A stretch of DNA of 64,000 bases from NCBI RefSeq assembly GCF_004827385.1, contig NZ_SRXN01000006.1, positions 1-64,000 of the forward strand. Reading direction: 5' to 3'. The notes beneath the pieces were generated by a model. It was not told where the DNA came from and did no database searches. It saw only the letters and a list, made by a program, of their open reading frames with translations. The number at the start of each line of letters is the position of its first letter. Within the stretch, counting starts at the first letter, position 1. Below, in pieces: positions 26,610 to 35,544 of this stretch. The stretch is from Ensifer sp. MPMI2T. GTDB taxonomy: Bacteria > Pseudomonadota > Alphaproteobacteria > Rhizobiales > Rhizobiaceae. The translations under genes and the position numbers were made by a program.

Positions 26610-27274
26610 GCTTTTCCGCTCGCAGCGATCACGTCAAGCAGCATCTGCGCACGGCCCATGACCCCGCGCGGGCTTTCGGTGTCGTCGGTGATCTGTTGGA
26701 ACCAGCTTTTTGCCTTGGCAAAGTCGCCCGCCTTGTAGGCCGCGAGCCCAAGCGCTTCCCGGGCGGAATGGCGCATCGTGTTTTGCGGGACGGCCAGTTG
26801 TTCGACCTCCGACGACACCTGCTCATAGGTTCCGTGGTCGACGAGCAGATAGGCGGCGCGCAGGCGTGCGGCATCGCGCAGAGCCGGCGGGATGCGCGTG
26901 TCCTTGCCGATTTCGGAGAAGGCAGTGATCGCCGCATCGGTCTGGCCCTTCTGCGCCTGCAGGGTCGCAGACCGCAGCCGAGCCAGCACCGGATAGGAGC
27001 CGTAGCCGTCCTTTTCCAACGTCGTCAGTGCCGCAAGGGCCTCATCCGACTTGTTCTCCCGCGCGAGATTGAGCGCCGCGAGGAAGGCGTCGCCCGACTG
27101 CGACGAGGATGTTTCCTGCCAGTAGTCGTAACCGACCTTGCCGACGGTGCCGAGAACGATCAAGGCGGCGAGCGCGACGATCAGCCCGCCGAAGCGCGTC
27201 CAGATGGCCTTCATCTGGTCCGAACGGAGTTCTTCATTGACCTCGCGGATAAAGCTGTCGTCTTGGTTCGCCAT
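26606..27274 (-). CDS. YfgM-like tetratricopeptide membrane protein
   Basis: The 222-residue protein has one transmembrane segment near residues 27-47 (FGGLIVALAALIVLGTVGKV) and a periplasmic helical TPR-like domain (NKSDEALAALTTLEKDGYGS, ARLRAAYLLVDHGTYEQVSS). YfgM proteins associate with the SecYEG/PpiD machinery and with envelope stress control. The charged N-terminus FIREVNEELRSDQMKAIW is typical of the alphaproteobacterial form. BamB, often next to it in other groups, is absent. Its stop codon lies at the edge of a RIME element. Confidence 0.8.
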   Translation of the reverse strand: MANQDDSFIREVNEELRSDQMKAIWTRFGGLIVALAALIVLGTVGKVGYDYWQETSSSQSGDAFLAALNLARENKSDEALAALTTLEKDGYGSYPVLARLRSATLQAQKGQTDAAITAFSEIGKDTRIPPALRDAARLRAAYLLVDHGTYEQVSSEVEQLAVPQNTMRHSAREALGLAAYKAGDFAKAKSWFQQITDDTESPRGVMGRAQMLLDVIAASGKA

Positions 27275-27362
27275 GTCCCTGTGTCCGGTTGCCCGGCCTT
27301 CATGCTGAGAATTTTGCGCCTTCTACCCGATTTTGCGCCGCTTGTAAGGGGGAGAAGATCAT

Positions 27363-27950
27363 TTAGGCGATGGCGACGGGTGCTACGCCGATCACCAGTT
27401 CGTGCAGCTTCCAGACAATCGCAACGAAGAGTACGGCACCGAGGAGGATTGCGCCGACATCGTTGCGATAGGAAGCAACGGTGGGATAGCTGATCTCGCC
27501 GGCTAGCCAGCGCTTCTTCATGGATATGCGGAGAACGACGCCCCAGGCCAGAAAGCCGCCGAAGAGCACGACGGACGAGGTCTCGCCGTTAGTAAGCAGA
27601 TGGGCAAGCGCCCAGATCTTGATGGCGAGAATGGCCGGATGCTTCGTTGCAACCCGGATCTTTCCGGCCGGCAGGAAGGCGGCGGCGAGACAGATGCAGG
27701 CGATCAGCATCAGCGTCAGGGCGATATGCGTGAGAAAGACCGGCGGCGTGTAGAGGATGCCGGTAGTCGCGCGCGCCTGGACGAAACCGAAGACGATAAG
27801 GCCGAGGCCAATCGCCGCCGAAATGCCGTGGATCGCACGCCAGGTTCCGATGCCCTTCCGCTCGATCACCGCCATGCGCACGCCCGGTGCGAAGCTTCGA
27901 ACAAGGTGGATGCCGAAGAAGATCACAATGCCCAGAATGAGAAGCGCCAT
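27363..27950 (-). CDS. NnrU family membrane protein
   Basis: The 195-residue protein has five to six hydrophobic segments and starts MALLILGIVIFFGIHLVRSF. The motifs HLVRSFAPG, ARATTGILYTPP and KHPAILAIKIWALAHLLTNG are those of NnrU. The family is linked to nitrite/nitric oxide reductase loci and related to isoprenoid/carotenoid membrane enzymes. The reaction is unknown and no denitrification gene is nearby. Confidence 0.85.
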   Translation of the reverse strand: MALLILGIVIFFGIHLVRSFAPGVRMAVIERKGIGTWRAIHGISAAIGLGLIVFGFVQARATTGILYTPPVFLTHIALTLMLIACICLAAAFLPAGKIRVATKHPAILAIKIWALAHLLTNGETSSVVLFGGFLAWGVVLRISMKKRWLAGEISYPTVASYRNDVGAILLGAVLFVAIVWKLHELVIGVAPVAIA

Positions 27951-28086
27951 GTTTCACCCGCCGCAATTATTCATTTGTTTACCAAGGCATAGCGATATCC
28001 CTCGCCAATTTCCAGATGGATCAAAGGATTGCCGCATTCCTGCAGAACGGACAGCACGAACAAGTCCCTCCCAAGATGCCTCCGGA

Positions 28087-29085
28087 ATGACGCGCCAGAT
28101 CCTTGCTCTCTCCCTTTGCCTTTTTCCCGCCCTCGCCATTGCGGAGCCGCTGCCGGCCCCCACCGCGAACAAACAGCTCGTGATCGTCTCCTTCGACGGC
28201 GCGCATGACAACGCGCTGTGGGAGAAGAGCCTCGCCATGGCAAAGCGTAGCGGTGCCCACTTCACCTATTTTCTCTCCTGCACCTTCCTGATGACGAAGG
28301 CGGACGGCAAGCAGATCTACAAGGCACCGGGCCAGAAGCCCGGGCGCTCGAACGTAGGCTTCGCGCAAAGCCGCGAGGAGATCGCGACGCGCGCCGGCCA
28401 TATCTGGCAGGCCTACCTCGAGGGACACGATATCGGCAGCCACGCCTGCGGCCATTTCGACGGCAAGGGCTGGAGCGAGACCGATTGGCAGCGGGAATTC
28501 ACCGCGTTCCGCGAGGCGCTAATCGATGCTTGGAAGAAGGCCGACAGGGCGGAGGCCGAGCCGCAAGGCTGGGCGGACTTTGCGAGAAACGATGTCAAAG
28601 GCTTCCGCGCACCTTACCTTTCGTTGAGCGACGGCCTGCTGCCGGCGCTGAAGGCATTCGGCTTCATCTATGACGCAAGCCTCGTGACCAAGGGACCTGG
28701 CTGGCCGTCGGCGGAGGACGGCTTGCCGCGTTTCGGCCTGCCACTCATTCCCGAAGGCCCGTCGCATCGGCCGATAATCGGCATGGACTACAATCTCTTC
28801 GTCCGTCATTCGATGGGCGTCGAGAACAAGAAGAACAGCTCCGTTTTCGAAGAACGTACGCTTGCGGCCTACCGCGAGGCTTTCCGCAAGGAATATGACG
28901 GCGGCCGTGTTCCGCTCCAGCTCGGCTTCCATTTCGTCGAGATGAATGGCGGTGCGTATTGGCGCGCACTCGACCGCTTCCTGACAGAGACCTGCGGCAA
29001 GCCGGATGTCGCTTGCGTCAGCTATGCGGAAGCGCTTCCCCTGATCGAGGGCGCAAAAAAGAAGGCGGATCGCTCCGCCTTCTGA
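28087..29085 (+). CDS. Secreted polysaccharide deacetylase-like protein
   Basis: The 332-residue protein begins MTRQILALSLCLFPALAIAE, a signal peptide with likely cleavage after IAIA-E. The NodB-like fold is indicated by QLVIVSFDGAHDNALWEKSL with the catalytic Asp, HDIGSHACGHFDG with the metal-binding His pair, and GFRAPYLS. It probably removes acyl groups from an extracellular or cell-wall glycan. The last 22 bases of the gene form a perfect hairpin that looks like the terminator of the opposing bacA gene. Confidence 0.8.
   Translation: MTRQILALSLCLFPALAIAEPLPAPTANKQLVIVSFDGAHDNALWEKSLAMAKRSGAHFTYFLSCTFLMTKADGKQIYKAPGQKPGRSNVGFAQSREEIATRAGHIWQAYLEGHDIGSHACGHFDGKGWSETDWQREFTAFREALIDAWKKADRAEAEPQGWADFARNDVKGFRAPYLSLSDGLLPALKAFGFIYDASLVTKGPGWPSAEDGLPRFGLPLIPEGPSHRPIIGMDYNLFVRHSMGVENKKNSSVFEERTLAAYREAFRKEYDGGRVPLQLGFHFVEMNGGAYWRALDRFLTETCGKPDVACVSYAEALPLIEGAKKKADRSAF
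29055..29082 (-). terminator. Intrinsic terminator for bacA inside the 3' end of the deacetylase gene
   Basis: On the minus strand GAAGGCGGA, a four-base loop, and TCCGCCTTC form a nine-base perfect stem followed by TTTTTT (complement of 29055-29060). It lies about 117 bases after the bacA stop and inside the coding sequence of the convergent gene. Confidence 0.75.
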
Positions 29086-29095
29086 TGGCCACCTC

Positions 29096-29202
29096 TTACA
29101 GCGCCGTGCGTCCTTTGGGACACGCAAAGGACGCTGTAACTCTTTGAATCTACGCATCGTGCTTTCCGAAGATCGGGTCCGATTTTCGGGCCGATGCGCT
29201 AG
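29096..29202. repeat. RIME-type repeat (class A) after bacA
   Basis: Near copy of 26508-26609: TACAGCGCCGTGCGTCC with partner GGACGCTGTAACTCTTTG, then CCGAAGATCGG and CCGATTTTCGG. As in the other copy, the terminal GCGCTAG holds the stop codon of the adjoining gene, here bacA. Confidence 0.85.
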
Positions 29203-30461
29203 AGGGCCAGCTCTTCCTTGCCGCCGACCTCAATGAACTGCTGGTCGATCTCCGGCAGCGGCTCCTCGTCGAGGATCGCTTCGAAGGCGCGCAAGCGTTT
29301 GTAGATCGAAAGAAGCTCGACGATCGTCGGCCACGAGTTGACGAGATACTGGAACGAGGACGTCACCTGGCCGAATGCGCCGGAGATCTGGTTCAGGGCG
29401 CCGAGCGAAATCCTGCCGGCGATGATCGACGGAGCGAGGATCAGCAACGAGAAGATGTTGTTGATCTGCAGGTAGAAGATGCGGGCGATATTGAAATAGA
29501 GATAGTGGAAGTAAAGCCGGAAATAGTTCCGGCGTACATTGTCGAACAGGTCGGCGACCGTCGGCGGCTGGGCGCGGTCGGCGTGATCCTCGCCGTAGAC
29601 GAGTTCCTTGCGGTAGGCGGCCTCCACGCGCTGATTGCGGAATTCCAGCCCCGGCAGCTTGATGCCGACGAGAGCCAGGAACACGGTGCCGAACAGTGAC
29701 CAGAGCACGGCGGCCGTTACCAGCGGATAGGGTATGATGCCGACGATCGGAAGCTCGGTGACGTTGGCCGACAGTCGGATCAGCACCGGCGTGAAGGCAA
29801 TCAGGGTCATGACGCTATCGATCAGGCTGACGCCGAGCCCCTCGACTGTAGTCGAGAAACGCATCGTGTCTTCCTGAACGCGCTGCGAAGCGCCCTCGAT
29901 ATGGCGAAGCCTGCTCCAGTTCTCCATGTAGTATTCGTTCATTGCCGTACGCCAGCGGAAGATGTAATGGCTGACGAAGAAGCGCGTCATGACCGCGACG
30001 GCAACGGCGACCATCGCGATCCCCAGGAAAGTGCCGATCTCCCCGTAGAACTGCTCGGCCGTCACAACGGCTGACTTGGAAACCGCTGCCTGCACCAGAT
30101 CCCAGAACGGGCCGTACCAGTTGTTGATCGCGACACTGACCTGGACCTGGAAATAGGTGACAAAAAGGATCAGGGCCGATCCAAGAATGGACCAGGTCTG
30201 CCAGCGATGCGGTGAATAGATATACCAGAACGCCGTAAAAAGCCCGACGACCACAGCAAAGTAGATGTAAAACCACAGGAAGGCCGGCGACCAGAACGCG
30301 GAAATGCCGACAATGGGCGGCGCGTCTATCGCCACCGGCGGGAGGCCGAAAGCTGCTCCCAGTCTTTCGCCCCAGCCGTACCAGAAGGCAATGGCTAACA
30401 GCGACCAGACGGTGACGGAAATGAAGAATTGCTTCGGATTGGGGAAAAAGGATTGGAACAA
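29199..30461 (-). CDS. bacA: Peptide transporter BacA (SbmA/BacA family)
   Basis: The 420-residue inner-membrane protein starts [20 protein letters not shown] and closely matches rhizobial BacA. It has about seven to eight transmembrane segments and the conserved cytoplasmic pattern [34 protein letters not shown]. BacA imports peptides, including nodule-specific cysteine-rich peptides, and is essential for bacteroid survival in some legumes; it also affects very-long-chain fatty acids of lipid A. The start codon appears to be TTG at 30461, with only a weak GAGAG eleven bases upstream. A loose NolR-type motif lies about 85 bases upstream. Confidence 0.93.
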   Translation of the reverse strand: MFQSFFPNPKQFFISVTVWSLLAIAFWYGWGERLGAAFGLPPVAIDAPPIVGISAFWSPAFLWFYIYFAVVVGLFTAFWYIYSPHRWQTWSILGSALILFVTYFQVQVSVAINNWYGPFWDLVQAAVSKSAVVTAEQFYGEIGTFLGIAMVAVAVAVMTRFFVSHYIFRWRTAMNEYYMENWSRLRHIEGASQRVQEDTMRFSTTVEGLGVSLIDSVMTLIAFTPVLIRLSANVTELPIVGIIPYPLVTAAVLWSLFGTVFLALVGIKLPGLEFRNQRVEAAYRKELVYGEDHADRAQPPTVADLFDNVRRNYFRLYFHYLYFNIARIFYLQINNIFSLLILAPSIIAGRISLGALNQISGAFGQVTSSFQYLVNSWPTIVELLSIYKRLRAFEAILDEEPLPEIDQQFIEVGGKEELAL

Positions 30462-30627
30462 GGTGCGGCACTCTCGCTTCTGAGGAGGGACAATGACTTG
30501 CCCCTTGATGTGCCGAAACTAGGGCAATTCTCCCTAGGCAACAATTAGGTAATGTGAATGTTACTGTTATTTCATCAATCTGCGCGTTTGCAAATTTTCC
30601 TGCGGATCGGCCGGATGACCTTGGAAA

Positions 30628-31926
30628 TCAACGATCCAGGGCGGGTCTGATCTTACGCAACTCAACGACCACCACGCTTCCGCAGCAAAGGAGAACGCCG
30701 GCCGCTACGAGCGTCGGCAAGGTAAAATCGCCGGTCCGTTCGGCGAGCCAGCCGGCGACGAGCGGCCCGACGATCTGGCCGATGCCGAAGGCTGCGGTCA
30801 TCAAGGCAAGCGCCCTACGTGGGCTTTCCGGCGCAAGGCGCCGGCCGATTTGCAGGCCGTAAGCGGTGATCATCATGAACGTGGCGCCGAGCATCAAGCC
30901 GCCTATAAGCGGAGCGAAGGGCAAGGGCAACGAAACGGTCAGAACAAGCCCGGCGGCCTCGACCAGCAGGCCGATGGCGTAGACGCCCGCAAGCCCGAAG
31001 CGCGGCACGGCAAAGCGCCAAAGATAAACCGAGACCGCGGCGCTCGCACCCGTCAGCAGCCAGGCGAGGAACTCGACGCTATGGCCGCCGCTGGCATCCC
31101 GGGCCATGGCGACGAGAAACGTGGCGGTGATTACATAGCCGAAGCCGAAGAAGCCGTAGGTGAGCGTCATGACCGTCAACGGCCGCGTCCACGTCAGCGG
31201 TCCTTCGCGTTCACCCCCGCTCGCAGCAAGATGACCGCGCGGCAGCAGCGCAGCCACGACGAGCGTGCCCGCCAGCGCGACGAGCGCACCGGTGAACCAG
31301 TCGGCCTGCGACGTGGAAAAACCGGCTGAGGCAAGCGGCGCGGCCCAGACACAGATCGAGGAAAGAGCGATGCCGAGACCGACGCCGCCGAAATGCACCG
31401 ACGGCACATGCTCCCATCTGGCGCGCAGCCCCTCGCCCAGCACGATCCCTGAGATGAAGATCATCGCAAAGGCGCTGGCGAGGCCGGCGAGGAAACGAAT
31501 GACCGAGTAAGAGAGCACGGAGGAGGTCACTCCCATGGCGGCAAGCAACAGCGTCGTCGCCACGAGCGCGGCGAGGCCGATCCGCCGTTCGCGGCCATGA
31601 GCCCAGCCATAGGCCGCAAGCACCGCGCCGGCGAGATAGCCGACGAAGTTCGCCGATGCGATCAGCCCGGCGTCCCGCGGCGAGAGCCCCGCATCCGCCA
31701 TCATCGCCGGCAAGATCGGCGTGTAGGAAAAACGGCCGAAGCCCATGGCAACGGCCATGGCGATGGCGCCGGCGACTGCCGTTGCCGCTAGATTGCCGCT
31801 CGCGGCGGGATGCGCGGGGGAAGACGTCAGGTCTTTGCTTCCGCGGCGCTTTGCCTCATGAAGGCCGGCACCGGCTTGCTTCGAGGGGACGTGATCGCGG
31901 TCCGGCAGTTTGTGAAGCGTGCTCAT
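30628..31926 (-). CDS. MFS transporter, YbfB/YjiJ family
   Basis: This 432-residue carrier has about twelve hydrophobic segments beginning near residue 45 (AVAGAIAMAVAMGFGRFSYT). The motif GFGRFSYTPILPAMMADAGL is characteristic of the YbfB/YjiJ group of sugar-type MFS carriers. The substrate is unknown. The ATG at 31926 has AGAAGG close upstream; a TTG at 31950 is less likely. The first 40 residues are polar and may be over-extended. Confidence 0.8.
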   Translation of the reverse strand: MSTLHKLPDRDHVPSKQAGAGLHEAKRRGSKDLTSSPAHPAASGNLAATAVAGAIAMAVAMGFGRFSYTPILPAMMADAGLSPRDAGLIASANFVGYLAGAVLAAYGWAHGRERRIGLAALVATTLLLAAMGVTSSVLSYSVIRFLAGLASAFAMIFISGIVLGEGLRARWEHVPSVHFGGVGLGIALSSICVWAAPLASAGFSTSQADWFTGALVALAGTLVVAALLPRGHLAASGGEREGPLTWTRPLTVMTLTYGFFGFGYVITATFLVAMARDASGGHSVEFLAWLLTGASAAVSVYLWRFAVPRFGLAGVYAIGLLVEAAGLVLTVSLPLPFAPLIGGLMLGATFMMITAYGLQIGRRLAPESPRRALALMTAAFGIGQIVGPLVAGWLAERTGDFTLPTLVAAGVLLCCGSVVVVELRKIRPALDR

Positions 31927-32021
31927 GGCCTTCTTATTGCACCGCAGCAAGAAGACGACAAATGACTATAATTGAACGTCCTATTGAAGGAATCGAACGA
32001 TCCGCTGGATCAGGCGTGCGG

Positions 32022-32771
32022 TCAGCCCGGCAAAGTCACCACCAGCGGCCCGCCGCGCGTGACGACGACGGTATGCTCATACTGCACCGTCGGGGCGCGC
32101 GGCTCGCTGTAGAGCGTCCAGTCGTCGTCTCCGCCTTCCGCCCAGTGGGCCCCCATCGAGAGAAATGGCTCGACCGTGAAGACCATGCCGTCCGTCATGT
32201 GCCGCCGCTCGGACGGGTCCGGCCAGGTGGCGATCTCACCCGGCTCCTCGTGCAGCGAGCGGCCAATGCCGTGGCTTGCGAGGTTGGTGACGAGCGAATA
32301 GCGGTTCTTGCGGGCGAAGTCGCCGATGGCATTGCCGATCGCCGCCAGGGATTGACCAGGGCGTACCTGCTTCAATCCGACCCACATGGCGCGCTTGCCG
32401 TCGCGGCAAAGCCTGTCGATGGTTGCGGTCACCGGCGGCACCGGAAAGGAAGCGCCCGTATCGGCGAAGATCCCGTCCTTCTCGGCCGAAACGTCGATAT
32501 TGACGAGATCGCCGGCGCGGATCACGCGGGTGCCGGGGATGCCGTGGGCGATTTCCTCGTTGACGCTGATGCAGGTCGCGCCGGGAAACTTGTAGCAGAG
32601 CTCCGGCGCCGAGCGCGCGCCCGCATCCTCGAGCACCTTGCGGCCGATCGCGTCGAGCTCCGCCGTGGTGATGCCGGGTTCGAGGGCCTCGGCCATGGCC
32701 TGGAGCGCATTGGCACAGACGCGGCCGATTTCCTTCAGCCGCTCAAGATCTTCGTCGTTGTTGAGGGTCAT
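32022..32771 (-). CDS. map: Methionine aminopeptidase, type I
   Basis: The 249-residue enzyme removes the initiator methionine. The five metal ligands can be placed: Asp in NIDVSAEKDG, Asp in FADTGASF, His in SHGIGRSLHE, Glu in EPFLSM and Glu in YEHTVVVTRGG. The start at 32771 gives MTLNNDEDLERLKEIGRVCA, a length typical of the family; the frame is open 24 bases further. The N-terminal zinc-finger extension of some paralogues is missing. Genomes often have two map genes, so this may be a secondary copy. Confidence 0.9.
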   Translation of the reverse strand: MTLNNDEDLERLKEIGRVCANALQAMAEALEPGITTAELDAIGRKVLEDAGARSAPELCYKFPGATCISVNEEIAHGIPGTRVIRAGDLVNIDVSAEKDGIFADTGASFPVPPVTATIDRLCRDGKRAMWVGLKQVRPGQSLAAIGNAIGDFARKNRYSLVTNLASHGIGRSLHEEPGEIATWPDPSERRHMTDGMVFTVEPFLSMGAHWAEGGDDDWTLYSEPRAPTVQYEHTVVVTRGGPLVVTLPG

Positions 32772-32838
32772 GGTGTCTCGCTTTCGCGGCCACATGTAGC
32801 GTGCCGGCGCGGCATATGCCAGTGCCGACAGCGGACGT

Positions 32839-33897
32839 TCAGGCGCCGGCAGGCTGCGATCGGCGTTCCTCGGCCAGCATCTCCCGGACCACCGGCGCGA
32901 CTTTGGTGCCGTAAAGCTCGATGCCGCGCATGATCTGGTCGTGCGGCATCAGGCCGATCGCCATCTGCAGGAGGAAGCGATCATTGCGGAAGAGTTTTTG
33001 ATGCGCGACGATCTTTTCCGCCACGGTCTCGGGGTCTCCGAGGAAAAGATTGCCGGTCGGGCTGCACGCCTGGTCGAAGTGGGCGCGGTTCGTCGGTCCC
33101 CAGCCGCGCTCGCGGCCGATGCGGTTCATCACCTCCGCCTGCGGTCCGTAAAACTGTTCAGCCGCCCTCTCCGTCGTGTCGGCGATGAAACCGTGAACGT
33201 TGATGCTCGTCTTCAGCTTTGTGACGTCCTGGCCGGTGCGGCGCGCCGCCTCGCGATAGAGGTCGAAGAGCGGTGCGAAACGGCGCGGCTCGCCGCCGAT
33301 GATCGCAAGCGCCATCGGCAAGCCGAGCGCACCGGCCCGCGCGACCGACTGCGGCGTGCCACCGACTGCGATCCAGAGTGGCAGCGGATCCTGCAGCGGA
33401 CGCGGATAGACACCGCGGTCGTCGATACGCGGACGCAACTCGCCCGACCAGGTGACCTTTTCGCTCTCTCGGATCGCCAGCAGCAGATCCAGCTTTTCGG
33501 AAAAGAGTTGGTCATAGTCGTCGAGCGACTGGCCGAAGAGCGGGAAGGACTCGATGAAGGAGCCTCGACCCGCCATGATCTCGGCGCGGCCGTTGGAGAG
33601 AAGGTCGAGCGTCGAAAACTGCTGGAAGACCCGCACCGGGTCGTCCGAGCTCAGCACCGTCACCGCGCTGCTCAACCGGATTTTGCTGGTGCGCGACGCC
33701 GCGGCGGCCAGGATCACCGCCGGCGCTGAAGCAGCGTAGTCCGGGCGGTGATGCTCGCCGAGGCCGAAGACGTCGAGCCCGACCTGATCGGCGAGCTCTA
33801 TTTCCTCAAGCAGATTGGCGAGGCGTCGCCGTCCTTCGGCACCCTTGTCGATCGCATTCGGATCCACGTCCGCGAATGTATAAAGCCCGAGTTCCAT
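32839..33897 (-). CDS. Luciferase-like flavin-dependent monooxygenase (LLM class)
   Basis: The 352-residue protein starts [20 protein letters not shown] and contains [40 protein letters not shown] and [20 protein letters not shown]. These belong to the bacterial luciferase-like superfamily, group of TIM-barrel FMN/F420 monooxygenases. The substrate is unknown. It is 67 bases upstream of map on the same strand and may share its transcript. Confidence 0.85.
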   Translation of the reverse strand: MELGLYTFADVDPNAIDKGAEGRRRLANLLEEIELADQVGLDVFGLGEHHRPDYAASAPAVILAAAASRTSKIRLSSAVTVLSSDDPVRVFQQFSTLDLLSNGRAEIMAGRGSFIESFPLFGQSLDDYDQLFSEKLDLLLAIRESEKVTWSGELRPRIDDRGVYPRPLQDPLPLWIAVGGTPQSVARAGALGLPMALAIIGGEPRRFAPLFDLYREAARRTGQDVTKLKTSINVHGFIADTTERAAEQFYGPQAEVMNRIGRERGWGPTNRAHFDQACSPTGNLFLGDPETVAEKIVAHQKLFRNDRFLLQMAIGLMPHDQIMRGIELYGTKVAPVVREMLAEERRSQPAGA

Positions 33898-34049
33898 GAT
33901 GCCTTCCTGTTGCTGTTCGCACAGAAATAGTTGGCATCATATCGAGCCGCAAACGGGCGCTCGGGAAACGCACCGTTTCCAACGGCCCTACAGAGGGCAA
34001 CCTTCTCTGCTTGCAGGTCACTTGCTAAATGTATGTCGCCCGCTAATGC

Positions 34050-34146
34050 GTGTCGCCCAAAAGTGTGCAGCGGTTTTGGGGCAACGACATGCACAAAAAA
34101 GATCTAAAGCGCGTCGCGTGAATACGTTTGAACGCGACGCGCTTTG
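34050..34146. repeat. Composite repeat with a perfect 14-bp palindrome
   Basis: The left part reads GTGTCGCCCAAAAGTGTGCA and continues to GACATGCACAAAAAA. The right part has two 14-base arms, AAAGCGCGTCGCGT (34106-34119) and ACGCGACGCGCTTT (34132-34145), with a 12-base spacer. I recall both halves as common in Sinorhizobium/Ensifer intergenic DNA. It lies between the LLM gene start and the end of the ArsR operon, so it is not inside a transcript unit that I can define. Confidence 0.75.
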
Positions 34147-34156
34147 GCTATTGCGT

Positions 34157-34381
34157 TCACTTCATTGCGCCAGTGGGCCGACCACGCGACTTCGCAATGT
34201 ACGGCAACATGAACATGTATAGGCCAGTGAACAGCAGCAGGAAGAGCGGGAGCAGTGGCGAATAGACCACCCAGGCGGGAGGATCCCCCAACCCCATGGC
34301 GACGAAGTTAGCGATCACAGTCATTGTAAAGGCGATGGACAACCCGCGGTGGATTTGCCGAATCCACGTATTCCAATTCAT
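34157..34381 (-). CDS. Small two-helix membrane protein (ArsR operon, gene 3)
   Basis: This 74-residue protein begins MNWNTWIRQIHRGLSIAFTM and has two hydrophobic segments, near residues 15-31 and 38-60. I do not recognise a named family with confidence. It follows the SRPBCC gene by 66 bases on the same strand and is probably the third gene of that operon. Similar tiny membrane proteins are often found beside ArsR-SRPBCC pairs. Confidence 0.65.
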   Translation of the reverse strand: MNWNTWIRQIHRGLSIAFTMTVIANFVAMGLGDPPAWVVYSPLLPLFLLLFTGLYMFMLPYIAKSRGRPTGAMK

Positions 34382-34447
34382 TGAGACCTCCCATTAACGC
34401 AGTGAATCGGGGCCTGATTGACCCATTTTTGACGGTGCCAGCGGACT

Positions 34448-34879
34448 TCAATCCATCTGCTCCAAGACGCGCTCCAGATTGGCAACGAACTGCTGCCATC
34501 CCGATTTGGCGCCTCCGTAGGCCTGCCGCTGTTCCGGCCGAAAGCCCGACTGCTCCATGCGCAGTTGGGTGCCCGTGCTCGTTGGGGTAAGGATGAAAGT
34601 CACCACGCTCTTCAGATCGTAGGCCGGATCGTCATGGGCGAAGTTCCAGGTGTAGGTCAGCCTCTTGTTCGGCTCTACGGCCAGGACCTCGCAATCCAAT
34701 ACTCCGCCCCAATCTCCACGAAGATTGAAACGGTGACCCACAACCGGTTTGAAATCGTTCTTCATCAGCCACTCTTCGACCAGATGTGGCTGAGTGAGCG
34801 CGCGCCAGATCTTTTCCGGCGGATGAGGAATCTCGCGTTCGACCACGATGGAGCGCGTTTCGGGCGACGTTTCGTTCAT
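34448..34879 (-). CDS. SRPBCC / AHSA1-like domain protein (ArsR operon, gene 2)
   Basis: The 143-residue protein starts at the ATG that overlaps the ArsR stop codon (ATGA). The sequence VVEREIPHPPEKIWRALTQP, VEEWLMKNDFKPVVGHRFNL and GWQQFVANLERVLEQMD is typical of the activator-of-Hsp90 homologue 1-like branch of START/SRPBCC proteins, which bind small hydrophobic molecules. The ligand is not known. Tight coupling to the regulator is a widespread arrangement. Confidence 0.85.
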   Translation of the reverse strand: MNETSPETRSIVVEREIPHPPEKIWRALTQPHLVEEWLMKNDFKPVVGHRFNLRGDWGGVLDCEVLAVEPNKRLTYTWNFAHDDPAYDLKSVVTFILTPTSTGTQLRMEQSGFRPEQRQAYGGAKSGWQQFVANLERVLEQMD

Positions 34880-35199
34880 TGGTCCATCCTTTTCAGTAGG
34901 TCTTCGAGGTCGTCGAAGCGGCTTTGCCAGAACCCGGCCATCTGGCTTGTCCAATCGACCAGCGGGGCAAGTGCGCCGAGTTGGGCGCTGTAGTAGGTGT
35001 GGCGACCTTCATGGCGGTCGCGCACCAAACCTGCCTGTTTCAGGACCCCGAGATGCTTTGAGACGACCGGTTGCGACACCCCGGCCCGCGCCGTCAGAGC
35101 TCCGACTGTCCTTTCCCCCTCACGGCACAATCGTTCGAAGAGAGCCCGCCGAGTCGGATCGGCAAGCGTTCTGAAGAGCACATCGTGAGCGTTCGACAT
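34876..35199 (-). CDS. ArsR-family transcriptional regulator (ArsR operon, gene 1)
   Basis: The 107-residue winged-helix repressor contains DVLFRTLADPTRRALFERLC, VGALTARAGVSQPVVSKHLG and LVRDRHEGRHTYYSAQLG. No cysteine pair of the metal-sensing type is seen, so it probably does not sense arsenic. It is the first gene of a three-gene unit with the SRPBCC and small membrane proteins and likely regulates its own operon through the inverted repeats at 35220-35250. Confidence 0.88.
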   Translation of the reverse strand: MSNAHDVLFRTLADPTRRALFERLCREGERTVGALTARAGVSQPVVSKHLGVLKQAGLVRDRHEGRHTYYSAQLGALAPLVDWTSQMAGFWQSRFDDLEDLLKRMDQ

Positions 35200-35544
35200 T
35201 TGGGATCTATACCTGGTTAGCTATTGATCGACATATAGCCGTTGAGCTATGCGTGAGTCAAGTCGATCCCAGAGTCGATCGATGATCGTCCTGCAAGAGC
35301 CGCTGGTCGGGGACCCAAAGCCTCCGTTCTGCTGGGCGCGTCAATCGCTACCGAGAGTGAGCGCGTGCGCGGGAATGGCAGCGCTCACAATAGCGCGCGT
35401 AATCACATATCCCGCCAGCTATGCTTTCCGGGTATTATCGATCTGACCGTCGCAAAGTACTGCGGCTCATACCCGTTTGCCCTACCGGCAGAGGGGTTGC
35501 CGCCGCGCATGGGCGGCCGCGACTCGGTCAGATCGGGCGTTACT
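35200..35544. other. Intergenic region between the ArsR operon and glpK
   Basis: A 345-base gap. It holds the ArsR operator-like repeats at 35220-35250 next to the ArsR start. The remainder up to the glpK stop shows no convincing gene; an ORF at 35249-35446 has low-complexity codon use and no recognisable motif. GGCCGC-rich inverted sequences at about 35505-35525 could help end glpK transcription. Confidence 0.45.
35220..35250. promoter_or_regulatory. Operator-like inverted repeats upstream of arsR-type gene
   Basis: GCTAT (35220-35224), ATAGC (35235-35239) and GCTAT (35246-35250) form two overlapping dyads, GCTAT-N10-ATAGC and ATAGC-N6-GCTAT, 21-51 bases before the ArsR start. This is a typical site and spacing for autoregulation. 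Confidence 0.5.

Noticed and set aside
26508-29202. Possible insertion sequences
   Set aside because: The repeated elements are about 100 bases with no ORF and no transposase; they fit RIME-type repeats.
35249-35446. 65-codon plus-strand ORF in the gap before glpK
   Set aside because: No motif and no credible ribosome site; overlaps the ArsR operator region.
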